From NCBI GenBank assembly GCA_940671915.1, contig CALNVZ010001365.1:23412-87411 (forward strand): DNA of 64,000 bases, written 5' to 3'. Source of the stretch: Paracentrotus lividus. Lineage: Eukaryota; Echinodermata; Echinoidea; Camarodonta; Echinidae. Position 1 is the stretch's first letter. Each line of letters starts with the position of its first letter. Under the pieces are notes generated by a model. The model was not told where the DNA came from, searched no databases, and saw only the letters and a list, made by a program, of their open reading frames with translations. The position numbers and the translations under genes were made by a program. Shown here one piece after another: positions 45,891 through 58,830 of this stretch.

Positions 45891-46080
45891 TGTTGTAGGC
45901 CTACTAGTGTCAAATAATAACATTATTGTGACACATTGGTTTAAGTTCAACATCAGTATCTAGTTTATTAGTCCAAATCACCGGCAACAAAGTTGGCTGG
46001 CCGGGACCGCCATGATGATAGTTCGGCAAGTGAAAATTGTGACGTCATCAATTGATATCGATAATTGCGATATCATTACA
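45891..46080 (-). repeat. 5' LTR of the gypsy element (190 bp)
   Basis: Partner of 542-722. Followed by the target duplication TTAAC (46081-46085). Confidence 0.93.
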
Positions 46081-46085
46081 TTAAC

Positions 46086-46640
46086 TGTGATAAAACAAAA
46101 ATCTAAGCCGATATAAACAAGCGATGTATGGTTCCCAAAACAGTTGCCCAATGTCGAAGACCCGACACCGACGGAGCCGGGGGAGAGATGGGCGGGTGAG
46201 GGTATTAACTTGTCGTTAACGTGGGACTAGGCGTGTAGGTAGGGTCTAGTTAGCCCCCGGGAGTTGGCCCCGGGACGCTGGATGGATGGTGTATGGTAAG
46301 ATTGTGTGTGAAATGCCACAGACCCCTCAACATTAGAGTTGAAATGTGTGATTCTTATTGCAGGAGCTTGGACATTATTGCACTAAAATTGTTATTATTT
46401 GAAATCATGTATGTTAGAAAATATTCTACAGATCAAATATTGATGAAGATAAGCATTATTCAACATATGTTTTTAGCTTCCTGAGACAAACAAGCCAAGC
46501 AGGCTTTTCTTTTCGTAAAGTATCCGGGCGACCCCCCCCCCCCCCACCCTACCACTAATTAAACTGTTAATTAGGCCTACAATGGAATGAGTTTCAAGTA
46601 TTTATCAAATAACATTGCACATTATATTTGTACAATTTTT
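46086..46640. other. Right flank, noncoding
   Basis: No gene recognised; a C run lies at about 46533-46545. Confidence 0.4.
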
Positions 46641-46645
46641 TTATA

Positions 46646-46772
46646 GATTCTGTGAAGATCCAAGGAGTGGGCAAAGCAGATTGATATAGGAATGACCTTG
46701 TAGAACGGTCCCCTTACTATCTGCATCGATATCAGTTTGTTTGTGAGAAGCACTTCCAAGCATCACCGTTCT
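46646..46772 (+). pseudogene. Possible THAP-domain exon relic
   Basis: After TTTTTTATAG the frames read FCEDPRSGQSRL and, after a shift, RNDLVERSPYYLHRYQFVCE followed by KHF. The spacing D-L...P-x-Y-L...C-x2-H-F resembles the second half of a THAP zinc finger. The frame is broken and the N-terminal part is not seen. Confidence 0.4.
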
Positions 46773-47867
46773 ATAGATCTACATGTAATGTATGCATCTA
46801 GTGGACTTTGTAGGCGTATTGGCAAAAATTGTATATGTGAGAGGTCCTTGATCCAAAATAATGTTTTTATAAAAAAAAATCATAGCCTCCTGTGTCTTTA
46901 TGAGATGAATTGTTGTGTGAAGTTTCAGCCAGGGTATATAATTGATGTTATTAAAAGACTGCCATGCAACCTACATTTCATTTATGACCTTTCCATTTAA
47001 ATAATACACTCAAATTTGTGTAGAACTTTCGATCCCTGTTTACTTTTTTTTCTTTTGAAGAGTGTGACAATGTGAGATTATATACTCAATATTTTCACAT
47101 TTTATGGTAGTTGAACTTATTATATCCCCATATATTAGTCCAAAAGTGATCCTCTTTGAAGAGAAAAGCTTGAAAAGGGTAATATTTATACTAAATATAT
47201 TGTTCTGTATTGCATTGAGTTCAACGCAAAATGAGCCAATTTATGCATTAAAATTTGTGAGGCATGAATGTGGGACTGCAATATTTGAATGGGGGTACCT
47301 ATCTTAGATTTGATAATTTTTTTTAAAAGTATAATTTGGCACTGTGCCGGATAGTTATTACTAATAATAACACTGTTTTAACAGATAATGTTTTCCAATA
47401 TATACTAAGCCTCTTTGCCTCGAATGGGCCTGAACATGTTGTCCTAACAACGTAGAACATGAAGTTGTTTGTCTTTTTTGACCATCAAGTTTGGTAAAGA
47501 GAATGACATTGAGAAGTAAAGTAGGCCTACATGTGAGAAAGCTAAGAGAAAGATTTAGAGAGAGAGAGAGGGAGAGAGAAGGGTGGGGGGGGGAAGCGGC
47601 TGAAACACTCAAAGAAAATGAGGGGAGGCAGGGAGAGACAGCGTTTTTATTGGCCAAACTTGCGAGTGAAAATTTTGGTCCTTCCTTTTTATGTGTGTGC
47701 TTTTTAAATTTTATTCTTTAAATATTTATTTTATTCATTTTAGTTTTATTATTATTTGTTTTATATTTTGTTAGGCCTATTTTTAATTTGTTTATTCTTT
47801 TTTTTTTTGGGGAGGATGGGGCCAGGGCGGAGCTATTGTCAACAAGCAGTCATTAGTAATAATACTT

Positions 47868-47869
<2 letters not shown>
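46773..47869. other. Noncoding, GA- and T-rich
   Basis: A purine stretch (about 47550-47600) and T-rich DNA. Open frames here look random. Confidence 0.5.

Positions 47870-47911
<42 letters not shown>
47870..47911. repeat. (AT)n microsatellite
   Basis: About 20 AT units. Confidence 0.95.
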
Positions 47912-47913
<2 letters not shown>

Positions 47914-48935
47914 CCTATCCATGGAACAAAATAGAATTGATACTTTAGAGCGGAAATTTGATAACTGGGGGGTGGGGATGGGTTTGGCTTCTAAATATTG
48001 GCAATTTTTTTTCTGAAAAAGACCTTAAAATCCCAAATAAAAACAATCGGATACCCTTAAAGTACCAAATTCTAACATGCCAAAATTGAAATTTACATGG
48101 ACATGTTTTAAAAAAAAATGAAAATAATTGGAAAGAGCCCTATAGGAACCCCATGCAATGTGTCCCCCGCCCCTCTTCCCCCCCCCCCCCATCCCAAGCA
48201 GGCCGTCGCCACTCATTATGTTTTCTGAGGGGCAGCTAGTATTATATGGAGCTAAACCAATTTAAGCCATTTTAATTAAATTTACGTTTAATCCAACACA
48301 ACGTTCACAATAATAGCGTGGGAAAATGAGGAGATACGTCTAGATAAAGGCTATATTCTACACCGATACTTTCGTAATCGACGGATAAAAGCAAGTGTCT
48401 TGAAACCAGACTATATCGAAGTACTACTACACAATTTCGCGTGTTATAGAGCGAACTCGCACCTCTCCGTTATATTCTCTCTGGTCCTACTATGCAGTCC
48501 TCATTACGTATCTAGGGCCAAATGCACCTATGATAACAACAATGGGCCTAATTAATAATTATTGATTATAATGATTTCGGGTCGAATAACAAGATCTCAT
48601 AATATCCCCACTCATTTATGACTTATGTCCCTTGGTTTTCTTGTTTTGTTTTTTTTTATCCTTCTATATTTATTTTCAATTGTGTATACCGTATTTCATG
48701 TATTTATATCAACGGCGTAAATCCGTGTCGAGGAGTGGGGGGATGAGCGAAATAATTTGCCAACTTGTCCCGATCTTGTTTGGCATTGACAAGCTCTAAA
48801 ACACATGGAACGTTATTAATATAGCAGTGGCAGTGGCGGATTTGAGAGGAAGGGAGTGTAATTTGTCTTTGAATGTATGCTTCTAGCTTCAGTGGCTGCA
48901 TTGATTCCTGTTCATTTTAGTAATGGAAAAAAAAA
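47912..48935. other. Noncoding, low-complexity patches
   Basis: C run at about 48180-48190. No gene recognised. Confidence 0.5.
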
Positions 48936-48939
48936 ACTA

Positions 48940-49050
48940 ATGCGAGCGCGAAGCGCAAGTCGAAAATTTTAGCTAAAAATTGGAGTTATTTGTGCATTAT
49001 AGTTCGTTTTTTAGTATCAGCGAGCGCGAAGCGCGAGCCGAAAATTTAAA
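48940..49050. repeat. Dispersed GCGAGCGCGAAGCGCGAGC motif, two copies
   Basis: Copies at about 48942 and 49020, each followed by CGAAAATTT. Further copies are at 51500, 51567 and in the array at 53150-53960; a variant is at 38747. Confidence 0.85.
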
Positions 49051-49689
49051 GCTGAAATTGAATATGTTTGTGCATTAAAGGTCCTATATAGCCATAGGTT
49101 TTCCCGCCCAATTTCATAGGTTTGTCATTTAAACCTATAGAAGGTTCATTCAAATTCAAGCGATAGGCCTACCTTTTTCCGATCGATATCGGCATTTAAA
49201 TTTTAAAATACAGGGAATCAAGTTCATTCATAATCACGAAGCTTTATTTCAAGAGCATTGGGGCAAAACCAATTCCATGTATTGCATTCAATCCTATTTT
49301 ACCCGTACTTAATTTTATTTATACAGCAAACAAGATCTTTAAACGTGCATACAAGTTCATTAATGTATGTACAATTTCGCATTATGTTCATTCAAATTAA
49401 CGAGGTATCGTTTTTAGGAGCCCAATTAGCCTGTTCGGGCAATCAATTTCATTTTGAGGAACTCAATTTTAAGAAACTTCCATTCAATTTAAAATTCCGT
49501 TTATGTTTTTGTGTTTTCCCTTCATTCTCTAAATATTTTCGCATTATATACAAGATTCTCATAGCATTAGTGTGCCATATAATTATTTAGGCTTATCCTT
49601 TAAATCATGTTTTCAAACTAGGATTTTATCTCAAATTATAACGAATCCGCGATTCCATTGAGGGAGATTTAAAGGAGCCTGACGAGCTT

Positions 49690-50056
49690 GGACCCCCCCC
49701 CCCCCCCCCCCCCCACCTCACCCAAGCCCATAATTGAGAAAAAAAAAATGCATAAAATCTTGTATTTTGCGAAGCGCCCAACTTAAAACATCCCCAACAA
49801 AAAAAAAGGGAAAAAAGCAGGATACATTATTTATGGATGATCGACTTACCCCTACCCCTACCACGGGTGAAATATGACTGTATGTGAGGATGACCGAATG
49901 CCGAAATATCTTCACACCTACCCCGCCCCCCCCCCTTTTTTTCCCAATCTCCCTGCTCCTTTTTGCTCGACCAGCGTAACGCAAAATAAATTCGACTGTA
50001 CAAGAATCTGAAGTATAAATTTTGGCCCCCATAAAATCCTGGATCCGCCACTGTTA
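49690..50056 (-). repeat. Likely dispersed repeat starting CAGTGGCGGATCCAGG
   Basis: On the minus strand it begins CAGTGGCGGATCCAGGATTT and ends in a G run (C19 on the plus strand at about 49692-49712). A TGGCAGTGGCGGAT word also occurs at 48830. No coding is supported. Confidence 0.4.
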
Positions 50057-51480
50057 AAATTGGGGCTTTGTATTGTTGTTTTTTTTAAGGTCATTTAAAA
50101 ATATATAATATAGGCTGTTGTCTATTTTTTCCGTGTTAATTTTGTATTTTGCTCTATTCGCATCTGATATTAATCTTACATCAAAGAAACTTTTTTTTTT
50201 TCTTTCTTTCTTTTTTTTCTGGACTTATCCATGGCTGCAGGGTAAACAAAGTCTGGTAAACCGTTTTGATAACCTACAATATCATATCTTCTTGACGAAT
50301 GAATCTTAAATAGAATACACTTATTTTTAACATGCTCGCCTTATAATGAATTTGAATGACCTAAGAAAGTCCGAGGCCATCCCCATTTGAATTTGAATGC
50401 ATATTTCTAATAATCCATGCATAAAGTTTCAATGTGAATGACTCTTTTTCTAAATGTGTTGCACGGATAAATAATTCGATCGAGCGAAAAGAAATATTAA
50501 ACATTTCCAATTCTAAAGTTGAATGTTCTTTATCTAAACTTAGATGACTGATTCGAAGAATGATTTACAAGGATTCAAATCTCAAACGAAGCAAAAATGA
50601 AATTGAATCAAAATTCTTTAACCGCTTATGCTACTTTTAAAAATCGGCTTGGCACATTTAAAAAGATCATTGCATAAATAAATTAATTGAACGAACTGAA
50701 TATAAGTTTAAAGGGAGGTTGGCCCAAACGATCACAACTGTGGTGAAATTGAATGATCTTAAAGGGATGCAGTAACATTGAATGATATTCAAATCACAAT
50801 TTCTTGATTTAGCTCATTTTGTCAACATAATTATAAACTTATAGGTCAGTCTGGTATCTCTTCAAAATTACAAGTTAATTGCTTGCTTTACTTTCGAGAT
50901 ATCAATGATTTCATACTCAAATTTAGTAAACCATCTCGTGGTGGAAAACAAATTGCCATGTGCTTTTCAAGATACCCCACTTCCTGTCGTGTTCCCCCCC
51001 GACCCTAGCGGGCTGGAGGGTTTGCTGCAAAGGGGTTGAAAATTCACTCGCGTTTGGCTGTTACACTGTTTTGTGGTAGTAAATGACTTCCATTTGATCT
51101 GAAATTTTGAGTAGTTTGTTTTTACTATTAGAGCAATATAATTTTATTCATCTTGATCTAATTGCTCTTGTTTTTGAAAGTTACTGTTTCCCTTTAAAAT
51201 AGATTCAAATGATATTTGCATGAAAGTGACTGGGAAAACCTATATTTGCGAGCGGGAAACAAAATAAAAACGAAAAACAAAAATATGTAGTAGAGGCAAA
51301 ATGGATTTGAAAGTGGGGTCTCGATGGAAAAAGGGCACTTTTTCAATGAAAGGGGACACTTTCATAGGCATATATAGACCCAAAGAGAAATGTATTCGAA
51401 GAGGGAGTGTGTACGAAGAAAATTTGTCTTTGAATGTATGCTTTTAAGAATCATAATGGTAGCCTTGATTCCTGTTCATT
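50057..51480. other. Noncoding DNA
   Basis: AT-rich; no open frame or structured repeat recognised. Confidence 0.5.
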
Positions 51481-51494
51481 TTAGTAATAGAAAA

Positions 51495-51600
51495 AGTAAT
51501 GCGAGCGCGAAGCGCGAGCCCAAATGTTTAAGATTAAAATTTGAGATTATAAATCCTATTTAGTATCAGCGAGAGCGAAGTGCGAGCAGAAAATAATTTA
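51495..51600. repeat. GCGAGCGCGAAGCGCGAGC motif, two further copies
   Basis: At about 51500 and 51567, spaced like the pair at 48942/49020. Both pairs are preceded by the same segment (TTTGTCTTTGAATGTATGCTT...TTGATTCCTGTTCATTTTAGTAAT), so a larger unit is duplicated. Confidence 0.85.
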
Positions 51601-52631
51601 GTATTCATTTAGAAGATACATTTTACATACTTTGTTTTAAAAAAAAAGCGATAGAAAACGAATCCACAATCTTTGCTACGGAAATTTTGTGGGCTGCATG
51701 CCCCAATTACACCCTCCACACAATATACATTAATGTTTTTGATTGTCAACAACACCCTTTCCTAAGGTTTGTCCCCAGATGAGGAGAGGGGGTGTATTGG
51801 GTTTTGACAGACGTGTATATCAATCAAATACATTGGATCCAACTATTTTATACTTAGGTTACTGTTTGTTACTTAGTGCGAGGTCGCATAGCGACCGAGC
51901 AGAAAAATTTGGGGTTTTGGGGGTAAAAAAGAGGCATTTTAGAGTATTGAGAGCGCTATTTTAACCAATAACACAATTATCTAGTGTATTTTTTTTTCTT
52001 CATTTCTTTCTTGAAAACTGGGGGGGGGGGTGGATGTTTGTACATGCAGGGCATCCCCCCTCCCCAAAATCTGGGAGGGATGTATTCCCCCATCCCCCCC
52101 CCCCTATGTATATATGTATCAGCATTTGTAATGATGCATTTTTTTTTTTTTTTTAAATATTGAGAGACATACATTGTAAATTAATAAAAAGAAGAAAGAA
52201 AACAAATTTAAGTAGGGCCTTCTTCCTCCAAGGACCTAAACATGCCAGACTGCGCCCGGGGGGGGGGGGGTAGGGGGATCGGTATAGGCTTATACCAGTA
52301 AGTGAAGTGAGGTAAGATGAGCCAGTTTTTACATTTTGGCTCGATCTTGACCACCAATAGATAGATACTGTAGTTATGGCTTACATTACTAATGAAGTAC
52401 AACTACTGTTCTCAAGTTCCCCCTGTGAAGCAATGCATTTTATACTTGTCTGATTTCCCGCCAAAAAAAGTTGTCAAAAGGATCATTTTACCCCAGACAT
52501 GGTCGACTGACTCAGTGCCTGCAAGTTGATCTTATACTAAACGCGTGTATTATATGCAAATTAGGTAAATAGCTGAAATAACTATTTAAAAAAATGTTCA
52601 AATTCATAAGCTTGTCTTTTCTTCTTTGTTA
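51601..52631. other. Noncoding, simple-sequence rich
   Basis: G and C runs near 52020-52105 and 52258-52273, T run near 52138. No gene. Confidence 0.5.
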
Positions 52632-52874
52632 ATGCGGCGGTCACAACTCGCCGTACCATCGACGTGCAACTCCCTACGATGGATTTCGTAGAAAATTATT
52701 CGTGCAGCGGAGGTACCTTGCAGGTACAATGCATGTACGACGTGCAGGAAGTTTTACAATACCCTTACTGCAGAAACGCAGGAATCGCAAATGTTGACCC
52801 AGGACCTGTGCGTGCATTGTACATACATCGATGGCACGTGCTCCGTAGCCTACGATGAGTTGTGACCGCCGCAT
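52632..52874. mobile_element. MITE, 243 bp, TIR ATGCGGCGGTCACAACTC
   Basis: The ends are exact inverted repeats of at least 18 bp. Inside, GGTACCTTGCAGGTAC and related inverted words continue the pairing. No open frame is meaningful. Confidence 0.85.
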
Positions 52875-53149
52875 CAAACTTATGTCTAAGAACAAAAACA
52901 AAAGAAACATCAAATAAAATTTACAAAAAAACCCAACTTTTTTAAAAATTAGGATTTTTAAGTTAGATTTTATAGGTTATGGTATGGCTCAACTCAACGG
53001 TGTCGATTTGCTTTGGGGATGGGGGGGGGGGCGATCGTCGATATTTCCTCTTTTTCTCAATGTGACACATACGATGGTACATGATCGCAGTGACCATTGA
53101 TGGGGTGGGGGTAATGCTTGTATACACACACATGCATATAAATATGGAA

Positions 53150-53960
53150 AATGTATTGTATAATGCGTGCGCGAAGCTCGAGCTGAAAATTTTCTCATCA
53201 TAATGGTGACATAAAATGGGGCAGTGTAGCGTAATTTGAGCGCGAAACGAGGAAGGGGCTCTAACTGGTTTGTTAAAGGGGGACCATGATGATGTAACGG
53301 CTATAGATAGTACACACATGCATGCATGTGAGTATCTAATACATACTTATTCATTATGCGAGCGCGAAGCGCAAGCTGAAAATTTTCTCAATATTAGTGA
53401 CATGAAATGGGACATAATATTATATTGTAGAATAATACGAACGTGAAACAAGGAAGGAACTTTATCTGGTTTATTAAAGGGGGCCATCATGATGTAATTT
53501 CTATAGATGTACACACATGCACATTATTATGCATATCGCGAAGCACGAGCTTAAGATTTTCTCAATAATATTGAACTGAAACATGGTATTTGTAGCGTAT
53601 GACTATAAACGCGAAATTGATGGAGGGCTAGGGGGCTTTAACTGGTGATTAGGAGCGGAACATCATGACGTAATGCCAACAAACGCAAATCTATATAAAT
53701 GTGGACGAATTTTAGTTAGGGCAATATTGTGCGAGCGCGAAGCGCGAGCTGAAAATTTTTGTCAATAATAATGACCTGATGAAACAAAATACTTCCAGCC
53801 TCATGGGAGCAGGAAAAGGGGAGGGAGTTGGTGTTTTAAACGTTTTATCGTGACGTTAATACATGCATAAAAGATGAACAAAGACAAGTGCTATCTTATA
53901 TTACGCGAGCGCGAAGCGCGAGCTGAAAAATTTTCAGGCAATTTTTAACAGTTAAATTGA
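53150..53960 (+). repeat. Tandem array of about 185-bp units with GCGAGCGCGAAGCGCGAGC
   Basis: Units at about 53165, 53357, 53540, 53729 and 53903 each carry the motif, then CTGAAAATTTTCTCAATAAT, a GAGCGCGAAACGAGGAAGG-like segment, ACTGGTTTGTTAAAGGGGG, CATGATGATGTAA and ACACACATGCA. Divergence between units is moderate. Confidence 0.85.
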
Positions 53961-54650
53961 GAGCAAAGTAGAGACTAATTTGAAAAGAGGGCACTTAGCC
54001 CCCGGAGATTAGTGAAAGTGTATTATATAATCAATGGTCGGAGTCCAAAAATGTTACCTTGTCGACGAAGAGCCGAGATAAGTGTTACAGACTCTTCAAT
54101 ATTCATAAATTTTATCAAAACCTTCGTGGATTTTTGAGGGGGAATACTTATGCCTTCAGTTTTCCTTATCGAGGCACCTGTCCCCTATGCACCCTGGGAT
54201 CGGTGTCCTCGATTATAATCGATTAGTTGATTAGTTGATTAGTCGAATATCATCGATTATCGTTTTTTTAATTGTGAAATATCTGCGCTTCCATTATCCA
54301 TGTTATCTACACGATGTATTGTGTATTACATGATTACTAAAGCACGAGGAAGATTCACGAAAGAGTGAGAAAATTTTGGATTTTTGAATGTCAGAAATAT
54401 ACATATTAGACTGCATAATATAATAATGTCATAAAAGTGTTTTATATGTAATAGATATATTTGTATGCACATAATATGATATTTTTTATTTTCTTGATAT
54501 AAAAATATTGGGGGGATGATTGTACAAACCATCCCCCCCCCCCACCAAAATTATTGGGGGGATGCATCCCCCTTTCAATCGACACCCATGGCTCAACTTA
54601 CCCCATCAAAAAATCACATCTTATCCCATACACGCCATTTAGAAAACTTT
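53961..54650. other. Noncoding DNA
   Basis: AT-rich with short GATTAGTTGATTAGT repeats (about 54220-54245) and G/C runs. No gene. Confidence 0.5.
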
Positions 54651-54885
54651 TTATGGTCATGTGTCACAAGTTGGGGTATAGTAAAAGGGTGGAGGCGTTA
54701 CATTTTGGAGGGAAAATTATCACATTTTTTAACATAGCATGAAATGATTTACAGTCATAAGCTGTGCAATAATTCATATTGTAGATAATTTATCAGGCTA
54801 CACGTCTGTTCAGTTTCACCTTCGTTATGCTCATAGTTTTAATACAAAGATACTTTTAGTGGAGCAGGGTAAGGGGTGGAGGATC

Positions 54886-54914
54886 CTACGGTGGAGGATC
54901 CTACGGTGGAGGCA
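54886..54914 (+). repeat. Short tandem duplication in copy A
   Basis: GGTGGAGGATCCTAC occurs twice here but once in copy B (about 59320-59340). Confidence 0.8.
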
Positions 54915-57284
54915 CGTGTTAAAGTATAGGGAATTCCAATTTTTGTTACTTTCTTATTGTTTGCAGCGTTATATCTTTGCAGCCAATAGGTCTTGTGGGT
55001 TGAGTGATATATCATTCTCTTGGGAATATATCTGGTTCTAGATAAATGTGAAGAAGATTTTTCAAAAGTCATTTAATCAATTAATTAATTAATCAATTAA
55101 AACATACTCAATGCACACATCCTCATAGACAATGCATTGCAGGCATCAAAAATTGTCACATGCAATTCTATAACGATAATTGTATTTTTTTCTCCATTTT
55201 CTTTGCATGCATGAAAATACACAATTAAGTGGAAACATATTACTTGCAATAAACTTTGTTTGAGTTGTAATCCAAGGGTAAAAGACAGGATTTATGCCCT
55301 TTTTGCACTATTTTTTCTTCTTTTTTGACACACTTGAGCGCGGTTAGAAAAAATAATTTTGTATTACAAGTTTATATTTTTTAGAAGCATAGCGCCTTAT
55401 TAACACAATCCAAGATGATTCATTTCATTTGGCGAAATGATTAAGAAATTATTCGCCGATAAAATTGTGAAGTTTTTCATACCATTTTTTCCTGTAACAC
55501 TCTGTATAGCTTTTATGACACACCTTATACAGGAACAAAAATATGTTAATCATCTTCCTTTCAATCTCTGCTTTCAATATATATACACAGTGAGCAAGCC
55601 CTCAATTGCCACTCGCTGTTTTCTAGCTTATTTCTCTCTCTTTTCTCGCTCTTTTTGAAAAATAAAACGGTGTGAAAATGGATATAAAAGGGCACATAAA
55701 GGGCCAGAAAACGGCGACAAGTAAACTAGTTCTTTTAAGGGTGGTTATGGAATGCTGCATGTAACAAAAGCAGTTTAGAGTACGTATTGTGTTAAATGAA
55801 AAGAGCGATAAAACGGCTATAAAAGAGCCACATGGATTTGTATGTTGAATGAATAGGAAGCGGCTACTAAACGACAGGAAAACGGCTACAAAAGAACCAC
55901 ATGGCTTTGTATGTTGAATGAATAGAAAACGGCTACTAAATGACGAGAACACGGCTAGAAATGGGCGGGTGACTATTTTCCTCGAATGAATAGAAAACAG
56001 CGACGAAACGACAAGAAAATGGCTATAAAACGGCGAATTGCTGTTTTGCTAAATGAATAGAAACCGGCTACTAAATGACGAGAAAACGGCTAGAAATGGG
56101 CGGATGGTTCTTTTCCCGGAATGAATAGAAAACAGCGACGAAAAATGGCTATAAAAGGGTGAATGTCTGTTTTTGCTAAATGAGTAGAAAACGGCTACTA
56201 AATGACGAAAAAACGGCTAGAAATGGGCGGTTGCTTATTTTCCCCGAACGAATATAAAACAGCGGCCGAGAAAAAGGCTGGTTTAATCACTAAAGTTACT
56301 ACGAAATCTTTAGAAAAGGGCGACCGTGGCTATACTTGCAGATAAGGAAGAGAAAACTTCTTTGATAGTATTTTAAAAAAACATACCACGCAATCGATTT
56401 AGTATATGGGCAAGATTTTTTATTTTAGGGGCTAAAAAACGGAACGTTAGGCCTTATGTTTTTTTTTTTTTTTTTTAATAGATTTTAATGATTTTTATAA
56501 TTTTGAAATAAATTATTCATCAAATAAAGACGGAGTGGATACAATTGCAGAATTAATCATTTAGTTATGGAATGATAAGAGCCCATTTTAGTAGCGAAAC
56601 TTGTTAGTTATCGGAAGAACTTGCCGCTGATGATATTTCGAAATAAATTCTTCATCACATAAAGACGGAGTTGGTATCATTGCGGCATTAATTATTTAGT
56701 TATGGAATTTTTAGTAACAAAACACATCCATCGATCTCTCGGTTACTGCGGTGATTTGCCTAAAGACTATTTTTGTGTAAGCCTATTTCTTTCTTATTTT
56801 TTAATTTTTTTAAAATTTATTATTTTATTTATATATATTTTTTTTTTGGGGGGGGGGATAAGTCGGACTGAGGTGGGGCTGATCTGGTGAATACACTCTG
56901 TCGTAGACAATTTCTGGCATGAATGGGGATGATCTATTCATACGCCCACCCCCTCCTAACAAGTAAAAAAAAAGTCAGTGCAGATCTAAGCCGGTGGGTG
57001 AAGAACAGACGAAACATGAGTGAAGCTCTGACCTATAGCGGATCTTGTATGATGTTTACGTAGCCATATATACGCGTCACATTTAAATTCAAAGGAGCAG
57101 CATTAATCCCAAGAAAGAATAGCTAATAAAAACTCTAGTACCCTCTATGTTCGCCCTAAACTTCCGGCATTACACAAAGGAGTGTTAAGTACCCATGATT
57201 GATTCTATTTAGCCAGCTTAATTCATTGAATATTACGTAATAACGACGTTGGCACCTCCTTAGAATTCAGTATCTTTGTCTGAA

Positions 57285-57780
57285 AGATATGGAGACGTCT
57301 CCGCGAAATGAGATAGCACCCTTCCGCAGGTCGTATGTTATAGGAAAAGGCACGTTCAACAGACGCAGGCGTGGGATTTCACTTCGCGGAGATGACTCCA
57401 CGAAAGACTAAAAGGTGTTATAAACTTCTCTGAGACTTCTCGGCGATGTCTCCGAGACATTTTTCAAAAACTGCTACAAAGCACTTTTAAAGAAACCATC
57501 TCAAAGTTGTTTCCGCGAGAGACATCTCGGAGACGTCTCCGCAACATGTTTAAAATGACTCGGAGACGTATCATGAATCGCGGAAACAACTTTGAGACGG
57601 TTAATACTTTTTATCCGTCGCAGAGACGTCTCCCCGACAAAATAGAAAACTTCGACTCCGCGACGGATACAAAGTATTAGAGACGTCTCCAATATTGCGG
57701 AGACGTCTCAGAGACGGATTTGGGATTACTTCACTTTTTTTTCCCATAAATTGTCGCGGAGACGTACCGACGAGAAATAC
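57285..57780. repeat. GAGACGTCTCC palindrome array
   Basis: At least eight copies of GAGACGTCTCCGCGA and its variants, irregularly spaced, in both orientations. Two more copies lie at 61025-61075. The open frames across it are repeat artefacts. Confidence 0.8.
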
Positions 57781-58335
57781 CTTAGGCATCGCAATATAGA
57801 TTTTGTGTATTGTTACCTTTTAATAATATTTTCGTTATTAACTTTCATATGAGCTATTGAAAAATGCTAAACGGATGATTATTACTAGTTTGGTTATTCT
57901 AATCATTGTTCTTATACCTGTGCTTGCTGTTGACTCCCATTTTTTTCACCCAGATTAACTCATGGTTATAAAAAAGTTGACAGATAAATTTTTAATAGAA
58001 ATTCTCACTCTTTTTTTTATAGCTCCACAAAGATATGCACACTATCTCAAAATCTCTCTAGAAAGACATTCTTCTCACAAACAACTGACATGAAAAGGCC
58101 AGGAACATATGTCTGATTATTAATTTATGAACATATTATTTTATTGCACAAAACATTATTCTTATTGCAATACATGTAGGACAAATGGTAAGTATGTTAC
58201 AAATTAACTGACAGTATAAAATGTTTATGATGTTAAGGGTAAAATTAAAGGGAAAAGGAAAATACAATGCCTTCATGTAACAACTGGATATCAACATATT
58301 CAAAGAAAAATAAAGGCCTTAATATATTGTACAGA

Positions 58336-58339
<4 letters not shown>

Positions 58340-58372
<33 letters not shown>
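58340..58372. repeat. Poly-A tract
   Basis: About 33 A residues. No retroposon body is recognised to its left. Confidence 0.9.
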
Positions 58373-58374
<2 letters not shown>

Positions 58375-58669
58375 AAAGTTATGTCAACTTAAATATCATA
58401 GCAGTTTCTTCATAAAATACACATGGAGGAACTTTAAAATCGTGAATAATACCCTCTAAATCTGATTTCCACGAAAATTAACATTTTCACCAATTCCAGA
58501 TTCCAAAGGATATTTGGAATTTAAATAATTGCATTTTCAATGCAAATGCATTATCAAGGTGAACATCTAAGCTTTCTTTTGGTATATCATACTCTCATAC
58601 TAAGACCAAAATACTAAGGTTATAGTTTATTGAAAAACAAAAGTTCAAAGGAAAAGAAAGATCAAAGTG

Positions 58670-58830
58670 TCCCTCTCAGCCACTCTTGACAACGGGGTAA
58701 TCCCTCCCATTGATTCCCCCAGCCCTGTAGGCCACTCTTGACAATGAGGTAATCTCCCCTATAGAAATCTTCCTCCCTGGTCTCCTAACTTTGACAATGG
58801 GCTGATCTCCCCATTGAAACTACCCTGGTC
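58670..58830. repeat. Three short tandem units (CCACTCTTGACAATGAGGTAATC)
   Basis: Imperfect copies at about 58679, 58733 and 58788. Confidence 0.6.

Larger units (their letters stand above)
542..46080 (-). mobile_element. Ty3/gypsy retrotransposon (Mag/SURL-like), split by a 39-kb transposon
   Basis: The order on the minus strand is 5' LTR (45891-46080), primer site (45873-45890), leader, gag-pol (44774 to 40910, then 1464 to 1328), 3' noncoding DNA, purine tract (723-733) and 3' LTR (542-722). Without the CACTA insert (1465-40909) and the extra CAT, the element is about 6.1 kb. Both LTRs begin TG and end CA on either strand. Their only differences are a 6-nt and a 3-nt indel near the low-coordinate end, so the insertion is young. 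Mag/SURL affinity is inferred from the gag-pol layout and the tRNA-Leu primer site. Confidence 0.95.

Noticed and set aside
47756..48016. 86-residue frame across the AT microsatellite
   Set aside because: Composed largely of Phe/Leu and Ile/Tyr runs from simple sequence.
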